Positions 33,812-43,165 of a DNA stretch of 64,000 nt are shown here, one piece after another; position 1 is the first letter of the stretch; every line of letters begins with the position of its first letter. The notes under the pieces are model-generated. The model ran no database searches, had not been told where the DNA came from, and saw only the letters and a list, made by a program, of their open reading frames with translations. Origin of the DNA: Brochothrix campestris (GTDB lineage Bacteria > Bacillota > Bacilli > Lactobacillales > Listeriaceae); assembly GCF_046058945.1 (NCBI RefSeq), contig NZ_CP175511.1, forward strand, positions 1,922,001 through 1,986,000, given 5' to 3'. The position numbers and the translations under genes are program-made.

Positions 33812-36241
33812 TTAACCTTGATAACGGATTCTTTCAACCAAAGTTGCTTTTTTCAGATTATGACTTAAAACAAAAGATAGTACAATCTGCAAGAAACTAA
33901 CCACCAAAATCATCGCCAGAATAGGTATAAATGGAATATGGTAAACATTCATTCCAAATACGCCATTCACCTTCGCATAAGAAAAGAGTAGATATCCAAT
34001 CGGTAATCCTACAACAAGAGAGACGAATATTGTTCCTAGTGTGAAAATCAAGCCTTGTAGCTGCAAGCCAATATTTAATTGCTTGTTCGTCATTCCAACA
34101 GCTTGCAATACGCCATATTCTTGTCTTTTTGTTATGATATTTATAATCATTGTATTGGCAAGATTCATAAATCCAATCAAGCCTGCAATTGCCATAAATA
34201 AATAACTTCCCAACTTCATCATGGTACTTGCGAATTCAGCTGTCTGCAATTCATCATGGTAAGTTTTAAACTTGACATAAGATGTATCTGCAATTAGGTT
34301 TCTTACATTTTGCTCCACCGAAGCTACATCGCCTTCGTCCGTATCAATCCAGATATAGCCATAGGATACCCCTTCTGGCTGCATCGCTTGATAGACCTCC
34401 TCTGGGATGACAAGATAGGTATCCGCACTTGTAAATGCACCATCAATATTTCCTTTATAAGTAAATTCTTCTGTCCCATTATCTAATTCAAAAGTCATCG
34501 GATCATTCAATGAATAGCCATCTGACGCCATCCACATAGACCAACCGAAGAAAACATCTCCATTTCTTACAGCCTCGTTATAATCCATTGGGCCAAGGTC
34601 GCCTTCATATCGCATCTTTTCAAAATCTTCTTTATTCACAATCGAGACGACCTGCTTTGAACCATTTATTTTTGCAACAGCAATTTCTCTCGTTAGCACT
34701 TTATTAACGCCTGGTATACGCTCAATTTCTGCAATAAGTGTGTCATTCAATGGATTCTTTTTAAGAATCGAATCCAGATTATTTTCTGGATAAGCTTCAT
34801 CCCACTCATAAGAATAATCAAGCTTCAATTCAAATTGCCCGTGATTCATGCCTTTTCTTGCTTCGTATTCCGTATCGATATTTCCTACAAAGTTTGCGAT
34901 AATCACAAATAATACACAAGCAAGACCCATTGTAAGAATCGTTCCGATTGTTCTTTTCTTATTACCAACTACATTTGCCATTGCCAAAGAGAATACAGAT
35001 ATATTTTTTTGGCCTTTCCGCATTCCATGGTTCTTTTTTGTTGAGTTTTCCAAATATCGTGTTGCTTCAATAGGAGATATTTTAAAAACAATTTTCATCG
35101 GCTTTCGAAGTGCTAATATCACTGTTAGCAATGAAATCAGAATACTAACTAGCATCAATGTGGCTGAAAATAATGGTACCTGACTATTTGGTATTCCAAT
35201 AGATGCCATATTCCCTTGTTCGATTAACCAACCAAAGCTTACTTTTGCCATAAAAAATCCAAGTACCCATCCAATAGGTATTGAAAGCACTGAAAGAATC
35301 ATACCTTCTCGAAAAATCAACTGTTTCATCTGCTTTTTTGTTGCACCTAAGGCTTTGATTTTTCCGTATTCCTGTATCTTTTGAGCGATACCCACTTGAA
35401 AAATATTATAGATAACAACAACCGAAAACAGCACAATCCCTAAGATTAGAATGCCACATACCGCAATCATTTCATAGCTCGGCTCTAGTGTCCAAGACAA
35501 GAAATAATCATTTACAATCAGGTTTTTGCTATCAATTCCGGAAGAATCTGCAATGTTCGTAAGCACTGAATCAATGTTATTCATAGAAACATGGACAGAA
35601 TCATTCAATGTAAAATAGACATTGTATGCTCGCTCGTTTTCTACAAATTGACTATCATAAAAATCGGAAGAAGTGAATACTATATAGGAAGACTTAGCTT
35701 TATATGCCTCTCGATCAAATAGAATGCCACTAACTACAAAATCTTGCTTACTATATTCCTCGTTCATTCCAGAACGATATTCAAGACGAATACTATCTCC
35801 AATTTTCACATGCTCATAGCCTTGCGACTTAAAGAAAGCTTTACTTGCAGCAATATCCTGTGGACTCTTTGGATAGGATCCTTCCGAAAGTAAATATTCT
35901 TGATTGTAAGGTAGCATTTCTCGGACATGCTCGTCTGCACTAACAAATGCGCCTTTCTCATTCCCTTTTAAGATACCTGCTGTAGACATCAGCCCGACCG
36001 TATCTATTTCAGCTCGTCGTTCGATTTCCTGTAACTGCGTATCATCTACAGATAAGAACAGTCCATAATTTCTTCCATATCTGTCCGCTGCATTTTCTTT
36101 TTGTAGGTTAATAACGCCATTTCCAATAGTGCTGATAATAGTAAGTAGCATTGTCGTTAAACAAATAGCAAATATGATAAGGATACTTCTCGTTTTATTC
36201 CGCTTGTTATTGTTGAATGCGATTTTAGTAATTGTATTCAT
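33812..36241 (-). CDS. FtsX-like ABC transporter permease
   Basis: An 809-residue permease with an N-terminal helix (ILIIFAICLTTMLLTIIS), a large extracellular domain, a first FtsX core near residues 255-380, a second membrane entry near 430 (TIGTILTMGLACVLFVIIANF), a second extracellular domain and a final FtsX core from about 670. The two-core layout is typical of transporters that sense or remove antimicrobial peptides or act on the envelope. The start overlaps the ATPase stop (ATGA). It is cotranscribed with the ATPase, and a kinase-regulator pair is upstream. Which peptide it handles is unknown. Confidence 0.9.
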   Translation of the reverse strand: MNTITKIAFNNNKRNKTRSILIIFAICLTTMLLTIISTIGNGVINLQKENAADRYGRNYGLFLSVDDTQLQEIERRAEIDTVGLMSTAGILKGNEKGAFVSADEHVREMLPYNQEYLLSEGSYPKSPQDIAASKAFFKSQGYEHVKIGDSIRLEYRSGMNEEYSKQDFVVSGILFDREAYKAKSSYIVFTSSDFYDSQFVENERAYNVYFTLNDSVHVSMNNIDSVLTNIADSSGIDSKNLIVNDYFLSWTLEPSYEMIAVCGILILGIVLFSVVVIYNIFQVGIAQKIQEYGKIKALGATKKQMKQLIFREGMILSVLSIPIGWVLGFFMAKVSFGWLIEQGNMASIGIPNSQVPLFSATLMLVSILISLLTVILALRKPMKIVFKISPIEATRYLENSTKKNHGMRKGQKNISVFSLAMANVVGNKKRTIGTILTMGLACVLFVIIANFVGNIDTEYEARKGMNHGQFELKLDYSYEWDEAYPENNLDSILKKNPLNDTLIAEIERIPGVNKVLTREIAVAKINGSKQVVSIVNKEDFEKMRYEGDLGPMDYNEAVRNGDVFFGWSMWMASDGYSLNDPMTFELDNGTEEFTYKGNIDGAFTSADTYLVIPEEVYQAMQPEGVSYGYIWIDTDEGDVASVEQNVRNLIADTSYVKFKTYHDELQTAEFASTMMKLGSYLFMAIAGLIGFMNLANTMIINIITKRQEYGVLQAVGMTNKQLNIGLQLQGLIFTLGTIFVSLVVGLPIGYLLFSYAKVNGVFGMNVYHIPFIPILAMILVVSFLQIVLSFVLSHNLKKATLVERIRYQG

Positions 36242-36912
36242 CGGAAATCCACCACTTGTCCATCTTCAATGATTAAGATACGGTCTGCTACCTGTGCAAT
36301 TTCATCATCATGTGTAATCATCACGATGGTCTGACCATATTTTTTTGCCGTCATTTTTAGCAGGCCAATTACTTCGTCGCTTGTTTTTGAATCAAGATTA
36401 CCGGTTGGTTCATCTGCAAAAAGTATTTCTGGTTTTGTGATTAAGGCTCTTGCGATTGCGACTCGCTGCTGCTGTCCACCAGATAATGTATTCGGGAGGT
36501 TATGGATCCGATTCTCAATACCTAGTGTGGTAATGATGTCATTTGCATATACTTCATCGACTTTTTTTCCATCCAGCCCTAAAGGTAACACGATATTTTC
36601 CCAAACATTGATGGCTGAAACCAAATTATATGCTTGAAAAATAAAGCCGATTTTTCTTCTACGAAAAATTGCCAGTTGATCCTCGCTCATCTGATACATA
36701 TCGTTTCCCGATAATAGAACTTTGCCTTCCGTTGGCATATCAAGTCCCCCAAGCATATGGAGTAGTGTGCTTTTGCCAGAGCCAGATTTACCTACAATGG
36801 CAACAAATTCCCCCCGATTAATCTTAGTGCTTACATTATTTACTGCCTTCACTTGATTTTTATTTGTTCCATAAAACTTACTAAGTTGATTTGTTTCTAA
36901 TATGACACTCAT
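36238..36912 (-). CDS. ABC transporter ATP-binding protein (MacB/BceA-like)
   Basis: A 224-residue ATPase: Walker A GKSGSGKST, Q-loop FIFQAYNLVSA, signature LSGGQQQR, Walker B ILFADEPTGNLD and switch His ITHDD. The EPTGNLD form is typical of the LolD/MacB/BceA group that pairs with FtsX-type permeases. GGAGG precedes the ATG. A strong hairpin separates it from the kinase gene, so transcription of the transporter genes may be set separately. Confidence 0.93.
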   Translation of the reverse strand: MSVILETNQLSKFYGTNKNQVKAVNNVSTKINRGEFVAIVGKSGSGKSTLLHMLGGLDMPTEGKVLLSGNDMYQMSEDQLAIFRRRKIGFIFQAYNLVSAINVWENIVLPLGLDGKKVDEVYANDIITTLGIENRIHNLPNTLSGGQQQRVAIARALITKPEILFADEPTGNLDSKTSDEVIGLLKMTAKKYGQTIVMITHDDEIAQVADRILIIEDGQVVDFR

Positions 36913-36976
36913 TTAACAGTCCTCCATGTTCTAATTTTGCTCCTATCTTATCAAGTGAATCTTTCATTTCACTTTC

Positions 36977-37020
36977 AAAAAAAGTAGAAGTCTTACGGTT
37001 TCGTAAGACTTCTACTTTTT
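36977..37020 (-). terminator. Terminator between kinase and ABC genes
   Basis: A perfect 19-bp stem (AAAAAGTAGAAGTCTTACG and its complement) with a 4-base loop and minus-strand T-run. It overlaps the last codons of the kinase gene. Confidence 0.93.
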
Positions 37021-38310
37021 CTCTAGCAGTTGAATAACAAACTTACTGCCATGTCTATGATTAAATCCAACTTCCATGTCGAAATTAGAGGACACTGTTA
37101 TCGTCCCATGATGTTGCTCGATAATTTCTCTTGAAAGAAACAATCCAATCCCAGAACCACTTTCTTCTTTTACTTCTGGCAGGGAGCCTCTGAAAAAGCG
37201 TTGAAATACCTTATGATATTCTTCCTTCGGTATACCAATCCCTTGGTCTTCAATCTCAATACGTACAATCCCAGTTCTTTTTTGTAATCGAATCGCTATT
37301 TCGGAATGAGTCGGGCTGTACTTAATAGCATTATCCAAAATGTTGATAAGTGCTTCACTCAACCATTTTTTATCTTGCATAATCTCATAGTTTTCTAATG
37401 TTTCATCAAAGTCAAAAACTAGCTCAATGTCCTTCTCTATTGCATTCGGATAGACACGATTCACAGCAGTAATTATTGTTTCTAAAAGAGGAAGCTTTTT
37501 TTTATCAATTTGAATTAATCCTACTTCCATTTTTGAAATCTGCAATAATGATTGCAGCAGTACTTCCAAACCGTCTAATGCATTTCTACACCTTATTCGA
37601 AACTCTTTTTGTTCTTCTTCACTTAGATTATCTCGAAGCAATACACTAAAACAGGCATCTAATGCTGCGACGGGGGTTTTTAATTGATGCGATATATCAG
37701 AAACCAGCTCTTTCGTTCCTTCCTTTTCCAATCGCGCTTCTTCTTTCAGCAACTTCATATAATGTCCAAGTACATCCAATTGATATTTGATTTTTTCCTG
37801 CTCATCTTCATCGTCATCGTCTAGTTCCAGTTTTACTTCATAATTGTTTTCTCGAAAATTCACAAGTGTGTTTTCTATTTGCAAAAATCTGGCTTTATCC
37901 TTTTGTAGGATCATTCTTTGCCAAAGCCATAACAAAGAAAAAAGTATGACAAACAAAAAGAATGTGCCACCCGCTGTTACCGCTATGTTCTGTAAGAACT
38001 GTTGATATAAAACATTCTCAACATTCTTCAAATAACCATACTTCTCCAGCAACTGTTTTCCTTGTTCTATCGAATCTAAATTGTTATCTTTTAGAATATC
38101 TATCACAATATCAACTCCATCTTGCCCAGATTTAGTAGCGATCTCTGCCAAGATGTTCATGCTGTTATTGTAATTCTGGTAATATACCCATGTTGTCAAA
38201 CAGTTGCTAAAAATATATGCAAACATGACTATGCTTATTAGCTGTAGGATTTGTTGTTTCTTTCGTTTTCCTCTTGCCACCAGATTAACCCACTTCCTGA
38301 TTCCATACAT
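37012..38310 (-). CDS. Sensor histidine kinase
   Basis: About 432 residues: two membrane helices (near residues 22-42 and 112-132) flank a roughly 70-residue extracellular loop, then a HAMP-like linker and kinase core. H-box SDISHQLKTPVAALDA, N-box NILDNAIKYSP, G-boxes DQGIGIPKEEY and GSGIGLFLSREI are intact. ATG 38310 overlaps the regulator gene and has GGGGA upstream. The extracellular loop differs from loop-less BceS-type sensors, so the kinase may sense the peptide or stress directly. Confidence 0.92.
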   Translation of the reverse strand: MYGIRKWVNLVARGKRKKQQILQLISIVMFAYIFSNCLTTWVYYQNYNNSMNILAEIATKSGQDGVDIVIDILKDNNLDSIEQGKQLLEKYGYLKNVENVLYQQFLQNIAVTAGGTFFLFVILFSLLWLWQRMILQKDKARFLQIENTLVNFRENNYEVKLELDDDDEDEQEKIKYQLDVLGHYMKLLKEEARLEKEGTKELVSDISHQLKTPVAALDACFSVLLRDNLSEEEQKEFRIRCRNALDGLEVLLQSLLQISKMEVGLIQIDKKKLPLLETIITAVNRVYPNAIEKDIELVFDFDETLENYEIMQDKKWLSEALINILDNAIKYSPTHSEIAIRLQKRTGIVRIEIEDQGIGIPKEEYHKVFQRFFRGSLPEVKEESGSGIGLFLSREIIEQHHGTITVSSNFDMEVGFNHRHGSKFVIQLLEKK

Positions 38311-38971
38311 AACCAAGTCCCCGTATGTTTTTCAAATACACTGGCTTTGCTGGATCTTCTTCAATTTTTTCACGAAGCCTCCGCACATTCACGGCAACTG
38401 TATTCTCATCTACAAATTCTCCATCAATATCAAATATATTTTCTAATATCTGCTTTTTAGAAAGAACCTGTTTTGGATATTTCAAAAATAAAGTAAGCAT
38501 CTTCCATTCGTTCTTCGTCAATACCACTTCCTTGCCTTTGACCAGAACTTTCATCTCTCTTGGAAGCACTCGAATGTCCCTTGATATTATTTCATTTTCT
38601 TCATTACTGCTTTTGATACGATTGAAATAGGCTTCAATTTTTAGAAGCAGTACGGATAGGCTGAAAGGTTTCGTGATATAATCATCAGCACCCGCTTCAT
38701 ACCCCATTACCTGACTTATCTCTTGGTCTAATGCAGTAAGACAAATAATATATGCCTTATTTTGCTGCCTCATCCACTTTATAAAATCAAGCCCATTTCC
38801 GTCCGGAAGATTCATATCACAAATAACGAGATCAATTTTATTAACAACAGCTACACTTTTTGCAGCTTGTATTGTTTCAGCAGAAAAAACAATATTTCCA
38901 GATTTCTCCAAAGAAAATGTTATTCCTCGATTTACATTTACATCATCTTCTAAAACCAATATACTTGACAT
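38285..38971 (-). CDS. OmpR-family response regulator
   Basis: A 228-residue regulator: receiver domain with acidic pocket LEDDVN, phosphoacceptor Asp in LVICDMNLPDG, switch and Lys in YITKPFS, and a winged-helix domain from about residue 130 ending in VNVRRLREKIEEDP and IRGLGYVW. It overlaps the kinase gene by 26 bases. Its likely target is the promoter of the neighbouring ABC transporter. Confidence 0.95.
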   Translation of the reverse strand: MSSILVLEDDVNVNRGITFSLEKSGNIVFSAETIQAAKSVAVVNKIDLVICDMNLPDGNGLDFIKWMRQQNKAYIICLTALDQEISQVMGYEAGADDYITKPFSLSVLLLKIEAYFNRIKSSNEENEIISRDIRVLPREMKVLVKGKEVVLTKNEWKMLTLFLKYPKQVLSKKQILENIFDIDGEFVDENTVAVNVRRLREKIEEDPAKPVYLKNIRGLGYVWNQEVG

Positions 38972-39092
38972 AATATCACCCCTAATAGCGTTTTACATAT
39001 GTAAGTTAATGTAATATCCTAACTGTTCCATCATAGCAATGAAATGATATTCTACTTGAAACCCTAAAACAGCCCCATCATCCATGGCATTT

Positions 39093-39362
39093 TTAGTCGT
39101 ATAAGAATGAAGTAATGGGCCGTTGGGACGCTAAAAATGGTGTACCAGTTAAACGTGAAAACTCTACTTTCACTTGGTTAAATTCTTTATCTGTTAATAA
39201 TTTATCTTCTAATAACGATAAATTAATTCTGTTTAAATGACCTCTAAAATTTTGCCATAAAGCGTCTTCTGTTTTAAGATCTGGTCGATAAGTCCACTGG
39301 TTCTCTTTTTCACTTAAAATTTGAATGAATTGATTTTCAATCATTTGTTCAGAATGCCCCAT
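39093..39362 (-). pseudogene. N-terminal fragment of a type I restriction subunit HsdR
   Basis: An 89-codon frame whose first about 80 residues (IENQFIQILSEKENQWTYRPDL, quoted only in part, and FNQVKVEFSRLTGTPFLASQ) are typical of the HsdR N-terminus. The intact protein would be near 1,000 residues. After FLASQ the reading switches to unrelated residues, marking a deletion junction near 39120. No HsdM or HsdS remains. Confidence 0.75.
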
Positions 39363-39372
39363 TGTATCTCCC

Positions 39373-39885
39373 TCATTTCCATAGTTGCCACCATTTTTTA
39401 GGTAGTGGTTTAAATTCTTCTTGTTCCTCTGTTTCCAACTTTTGTTCTTCTAAATCATTTAATTGTTTTTTAAGCCTTTCAACTTCTTCTTTTAGTATTC
39501 CTTCTTTCTCTTGTTTCATATCATCTTCCGGCGCTTTAAGAGATTTCAGCTCATTTATCTCAGCTTTATATTCTTCCAGTAGCTTTTTATCTTGTAAGGC
39601 TAGACGTTGTTGTTGATCTAATAGATTTTGATTTTTTTCAATACTTTGTTGTAGCAACTGAATCTGTACATCTTTTTGTTCAATCTGTTTGATAAAAAAA
39701 GTTGTCCGCTCGCTGTCCGATACTTGTCCGTCTTCTGTCCGGATTTTTTCTTTGTCTTCTCCGAATAATTCGCTAGCGTTGTCTTCAATGCTTTTTGTAG
39801 TTGTCCGTTCACTGTCCACCCGTTGTCCATTCGCTGTCCGATTGATGTTTTCTTTTATATATCTGACACCTTCAGCATTAATCAT
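39373..39885 (-). CDS. Plasmid-type coiled-coil protein (DUF536-like), N-terminally truncated
   Basis: 170 codons, hydrophilic. A duplicated short segment (NGQRVDSERTT, DGQVSDSERTT) is followed by a long coiled coil (about residues 65-150) and a C-terminal KKWWQLWK. This matches the C-terminal half of DUF536 proteins found beside theta-replication genes of lactococcal and staphylococcal plasmids. Their N-terminal helix-turn-helix is absent here, and the frame continues upstream only as YINSNKIK before a stop. It is probably a plasmid-derived remnant, possibly not expressed. Confidence 0.6.
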   Translation of the reverse strand: MINAEGVRYIKENINRTANGQRVDSERTTTKSIEDNASELFGEDKEKIRTEDGQVSDSERTTFFIKQIEQKDVQIQLLQQSIEKNQNLLDQQQRLALQDKKLLEEYKAEINELKSLKAPEDDMKQEKEGILKEEVERLKKQLNDLEEQKLETEEQEEFKPLPKKWWQLWK

Positions 39886-39887
39886 TT

Positions 39888-40110
39888 TTATTTTGTTTGA
39901 GTTAATATATATTGATGTACATCAGTGTTTTCTTGCTTATCTAATTTATCGCCAAATATAACCCTACTCGCAACTTTTGTCCCATGCTCACAAGTACTAC
40001 CATGTACTCCATTTGCATACCATGAATCTACTATACAATTATTTAAATTGGCAGGAAAACTAACACCGTCATCTAGTACACATACTATAGGTAATTTGGA
40101 ATGGCAACAG
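39888..40110 (-). pseudogene. Subtilisin-like (S8) peptidase fragment
   Basis: Minus-strand frame from 40109 to the TAA at 39888-39890 reads LPIVCVLDDGVSF, with the S8 catalytic Asp, and CEHGTKVASRVIFGD, with the catalytic His. The Ser-containing half is missing and the upstream part is cut by the IS3-type element. Similar peptidases occur in phage-defence loci beside ATPases, but no partner remains here. Confidence 0.7.
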
Positions 40111-40125
40111 TAAATTGAACAAAAA

Positions 40126-40971
40126 TTATAAGGGCTGTAATTTAAATTCGGTAGGCGTTAAATAACCCAATGTTCCATGAATACGGATGTTGTTAAACCA
40201 ATGAACGTAATCATTTAATTCAAGTTCCAGCTGATTAAGATTGGAAAAGTGAGCTTGGTTTGCGAATTCTGTTTTAAACACTTTGAATGTTGCTTCCGCT
40301 ACAGCGTTATCGTAAGGACAACCCTTCATACTTAGTGAACGTTGAATATTAAATGTTTCAAGCGCTTCATCAATCAACCGATTATCAAATTCTTTCCCTC
40401 GATCCGTGTGAAACAGCTGTATGTCATTTAAATTTGCAGAAATGCTTGCTAATGCTTCATAGACAAGACTTGCAGTCTTGTTTTCTCCTACACTATGTCC
40501 AATAATTTCACGATTGAAAAGGTCTACAAATAAACATACATAATGCCACTTTCCACCGACACGAACGTATGTTAAATCACTTACAACGACAGCTAATTCT
40601 TTTTCTTGAATGAACGCACGTTTTAACTCGTTTCTTATAAGTGCCTCATTCGAACGTGATTTTTGCGGTTTAAATTGAGCCACAGTGTCGTTTGAAACTA
40701 AACCTAACGAATGCATTATGCGGCTAATTCGGCGTCTTGATACATGTTTAGGTTCAGCTAACTTTAATAATTCTCTTTTGATTTTACGCGTACCATAATT
40801 ATTACGGCTTTCTTTGAAAATCCGTTCAATTTCTTTTGAAAGTGCGATGTCCTCTGTTTTTCGCTGCGAAGTGGCATCTAAATTTATATGATAATAATAG
40901 GTGCTCCTTTTAATCTCGAGGACGGCACACATTGCTGATACCGAATAAAGGTGAGCGTTATTACGAATCAC
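40126..40971 (-). CDS. IS3-family transposase OrfB
   Basis: A 281-residue integrase-core protein: HTH_21 region at the N-terminus, then the DDE domain with VVSDLTYVRVGGKWHYV, LFHTDRGKEFDN and a final Glu in NAVAEATFKVFKTEF. It ends in the typical NNIRIHGTLGYLTPTEF. It appears intact. It overlaps or abuts orfA and may be made by frameshifting. Confidence 0.93.
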   Translation of the reverse strand: MIRNNAHLYSVSAMCAVLEIKRSTYYYHINLDATSQRKTEDIALSKEIERIFKESRNNYGTRKIKRELLKLAEPKHVSRRRISRIMHSLGLVSNDTVAQFKPQKSRSNEALIRNELKRAFIQEKELAVVVSDLTYVRVGGKWHYVCLFVDLFNREIIGHSVGENKTASLVYEALASISANLNDIQLFHTDRGKEFDNRLIDEALETFNIQRSLSMKGCPYDNAVAEATFKVFKTEFANQAHFSNLNQLELELNDYVHWFNNIRIHGTLGYLTPTEFKLQPL

Positions 40972-40973
40972 AT

Positions 40974-41255
40974 TTATTTTCGTCCCATGATCAGCGCCGC
41001 TTGCTTTAAAATATCATTCTCCATTAGTAACCGCTGATTTTCTTTACGTAATTTATCTAGTTCTATTTCATCTTCTGTTCGATTATCTTTAGCTGCGAAC
41101 GAGCCAGTAGCTTGATGATTTTTAATCCATTTATCTAATCCCGAAGGGGTTAAATCATATTCACGAGCAATATCAGCACGTGACTTTCCATTTTCATAAA
41201 GCTTCACCATTTGCAGTTTAAATTCAGGCGTAAATGTTCGACGTTGACGTGGCAT
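40974..41255 (-). CDS. IS3-family transposase OrfA
   Basis: A 93-residue helix-turn-helix protein (RTFTPEFKLQMVKLYENGKS) with a C-terminal leucine-zipper helix (LRKENQRLLMENDILKQAAL). AAAGGAG precedes the ATG. Binds the IS ends and works with OrfB. Confidence 0.93.
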   Translation of the reverse strand: MPRQRRTFTPEFKLQMVKLYENGKSRADIAREYDLTPSGLDKWIKNHQATGSFAAKDNRTEDEIELDKLRKENQRLLMENDILKQAALIMGRK

Positions 41256-41343
41256 AGTAGCACACTCCTTTTTATTAGTAGTCTTAGTTTACAAGCCCTC
41301 ATTTATTCTGTCTAACTTAGTGTAGCCTATCCACCCCCACTTA

Positions 41344-41550
41344 TCAAAAAATATTTTCAATAAAATTAATTACATCGTCCCAAAAAGAAAACAATAATAA
41401 AAAGCCTATGACAAATGAAGTTAATAATGCAGTTAATACTGGATGTTTGTGAAAAAAACCCTCGTTATTTTTGGCTTCGTTACCTACAATATTTTGCTTA
41501 CCTATTATCGAATCTTTAATTTTATTTTTATCCCCTATTTTGATTTTCAT
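41344..41550 (-). CDS. Small membrane protein sharing the AbiTii C-terminal motif
   Basis: A 68-residue protein. N-terminal GDKNKIKDSIIGKQN repeats the motif found at the end of the preceding AbiTii frame (GNKNKIKDSMIGK). It is followed by a charged linker and one hydrophobic helix (ALLTSFVIGFLLLFSFW). The start overlaps the AbiTii stop (4 bases), implying coupled translation. It may be the membrane effector half of a split AbiTii-type system, or a duplicated C-terminal module; the function is not known. Confidence 0.7.
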   Translation of the reverse strand: MKIKIGDKNKIKDSIIGKQNIVGNEAKNNEGFFHKHPVLTALLTSFVIGFLLLFSFWDDVINFIENIF

Positions 41551-41999
41551 CTGTCTCTCCTAAATAATTTCCCGATCATCGAATCTTTAATTTTATTTTT
41601 ATTCCCTAATTCTATTTGTGTACTATCCCCAAAAACAACTTGTTGAATATGATATATTACTTCTTGAGTTACTTGAGGTTTTTCTTCAACTTGAGATAAG
41701 ATATCAAGTTCATCAATATTTTCAAAGTTTTTTTCCAGAAGCATAATGACATCGAGAATCTTAGACTTAACAGAAGATATAATTCCATCTAACTGATTAA
41801 AAGAAAAAGCTATACGCATACTTGCAATTTGAAGCTCATAATCTGAAATAGAGTGGCATATTTCTGTTGGAATACGACGAGCTATATTGTCTTTTTGTTT
41901 ACTATTGATTAAATTATTAATAGCATTAACACTGTCTGTCATCTCCATAGTTGTTATAGTTTCAATATCTTCGGCGAATTGTATAATCAAGTTAGCCAC
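41547..41999 (-). pseudogene. AbiTii-like abortive infection protein, C-terminal part
   Basis: About 150 codons: helical middle domain (IPTEICHSISDYELQIASMRIAFSFNQL), a conserved EKNFENIDELDI, then EVIYHIQQVVFGDSTQIELGNKNKIKDSMIGK, the tail typical of AbiTii proteins. The apparent Met start is at the IS30 junction, and the N-terminal domain is encoded on the other side of the IS at 43166-43492. The gene is therefore interrupted. Confidence 0.8.
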
Positions 42000-42000
42000 C

Positions 42001-43165
42001 TGAATTTATAAAAAAAGTGCCTTAGCGAAAAATCATGTATTATTGAGGTTACGACACCAAACAATAAAGGATGATTTTGCTATGACACTCATAAAGAATA
42101 ACACATTTAAAACAAAACATACACACCTTTCTGTTGCCGAACGTAGGATGATACAAATGTTACTCCGCAAGAAAGAATCACATCGGTCAATTGCTTATTT
42201 ACTCAACCGGTCACCTCAAACAATTAACAACGAAGTTAAAAGGGGAATAATCACGAAAAGATTTCGATTGAAAGTAAACAAAAAACAAAGCACCGTCTTT
42301 CTTGTTCGTTCTTACTCGCACAAAAAGGGACAAGCTTGTTATGAACTCAAGCGCAAAAATTGTGGCCGTAAATACAAATGGATTTCCTGCGTTGCCTTCA
42401 TTGAATATGTCACTCGAAAAATAGCAATTGATAAATGGTCACCTGATGCAATCGTTGGCTATGCCAAACGCCATCAGCTTTTTTCAGACGATGAAATGCT
42501 TTCAGTAAAAACACTTTATCATCTGATTGATGCTGGTTTCTTAGGCGTCAAAAACATTGACTTGAATAAAAAGGTATCACGACAAATTAAGAAACAAAAA
42601 AGTCGTAAGAACAAGCGTATATTAGGACAATCAATTGAAAAACGTCCAGACATCGTTGATGTCCGAGAAGAATTAGGGCATTGGGAAATTGATACTGTTG
42701 TTGGTCTGAAAAATAAAGCAGACGCTGTTTTATTAACAGTGACTGAGCGTAAAACACGATTTGAATTCATACTCAAAGTCGAAGGAAAACAAGCATCTTT
42801 TGTGAATAAAGCCCTCTTACACCTTAAGAAACAGTGTGGATCATATTTTGGAGCCCTCTTTAAAACCATTACTGCGGATAATGGCAAAGAATTTTCAGGC
42901 ATCAATGAGTTGCTCAAAGATACACTGGCTATTTATTTCACACATCCTTATTCCTCTTGGGAACGTGGCACCAATGAAAATCATAATGGAATCATTCGAA
43001 GATTCATTCCAAAAGGACGTTCTGTCAGTGATGTAAGTGATCAACTTGTCCAAAGGATTCAAACATGGATGAATAATTTGCCACGTCGGATTTTAGGATT
43101 TCAAACACCAAAAGAGCTATTTTTAGAAGAAATTACAAAACTTCAGCTGTTCACAAATTAAAAAG
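42001..43165 (+). mobile_element. IS30-family insertion sequence splitting the AbiTii gene
   Basis: About 1.16 kb. One intact transposase is flanked by short imperfect ends (TGAATTTATAAA left; TTAATTTGTGAA read inward at right). A 12-bp inverted repeat, AAGTTAGCCACC at 41989 and its complement at 43193, lies in the flanks; IS30 elements are known to favour palindromic targets. The exact target duplication was not resolved. Confidence 0.85.
42082..43161 (+). CDS. IS30-family transposase
   Basis: About 359 residues: N-terminal helix-turn-helix (HTHLSVAERRMIQMLLRKKE) and DDE core with HWEIDTVVG (D), ITADNGKEF (D) and NENHNGIIRRFIPKG (E). It ends FQTPKELF as usual. ATG 42082 follows AAAGG; the frame is open to 42043. 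Intact and presumably active. Confidence 0.93.
   Translation: MTLIKNNTFKTKHTHLSVAERRMIQMLLRKKESHRSIAYLLNRSPQTINNEVKRGIITKRFRLKVNKKQSTVFLVRSYSHKKGQACYELKRKNCGRKYKWISCVAFIEYVTRKIAIDKWSPDAIVGYAKRHQLFSDDEMLSVKTLYHLIDAGFLGVKNIDLNKKVSRQIKKQKSRKNKRILGQSIEKRPDIVDVREELGHWEIDTVVGLKNKADAVLLTVTERKTRFEFILKVEGKQASFVNKALLHLKKQCGSYFGALFKTITADNGKEFSGINELLKDTLAIYFTHPYSSWERGTNENHNGIIRRFIPKGRSVSDVSDQLVQRIQTWMNNLPRRILGFQTPKELFLEEITKLQLFTN

Larger units (their letters stand above)
40111..41320 (-). mobile_element. IS3-family insertion sequence (about 1.2 kb)
   Basis: Two overlapping transposase frames (orfA, orfB) flanked by imperfect inverted repeats. The left end TGAACAAAAATTATAAGGGC matches the right end read inward, TAGACAGAATAAATGAGGGC. 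Boundaries are good to a few bases; a target duplication could not be confirmed. Confidence 0.85.
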
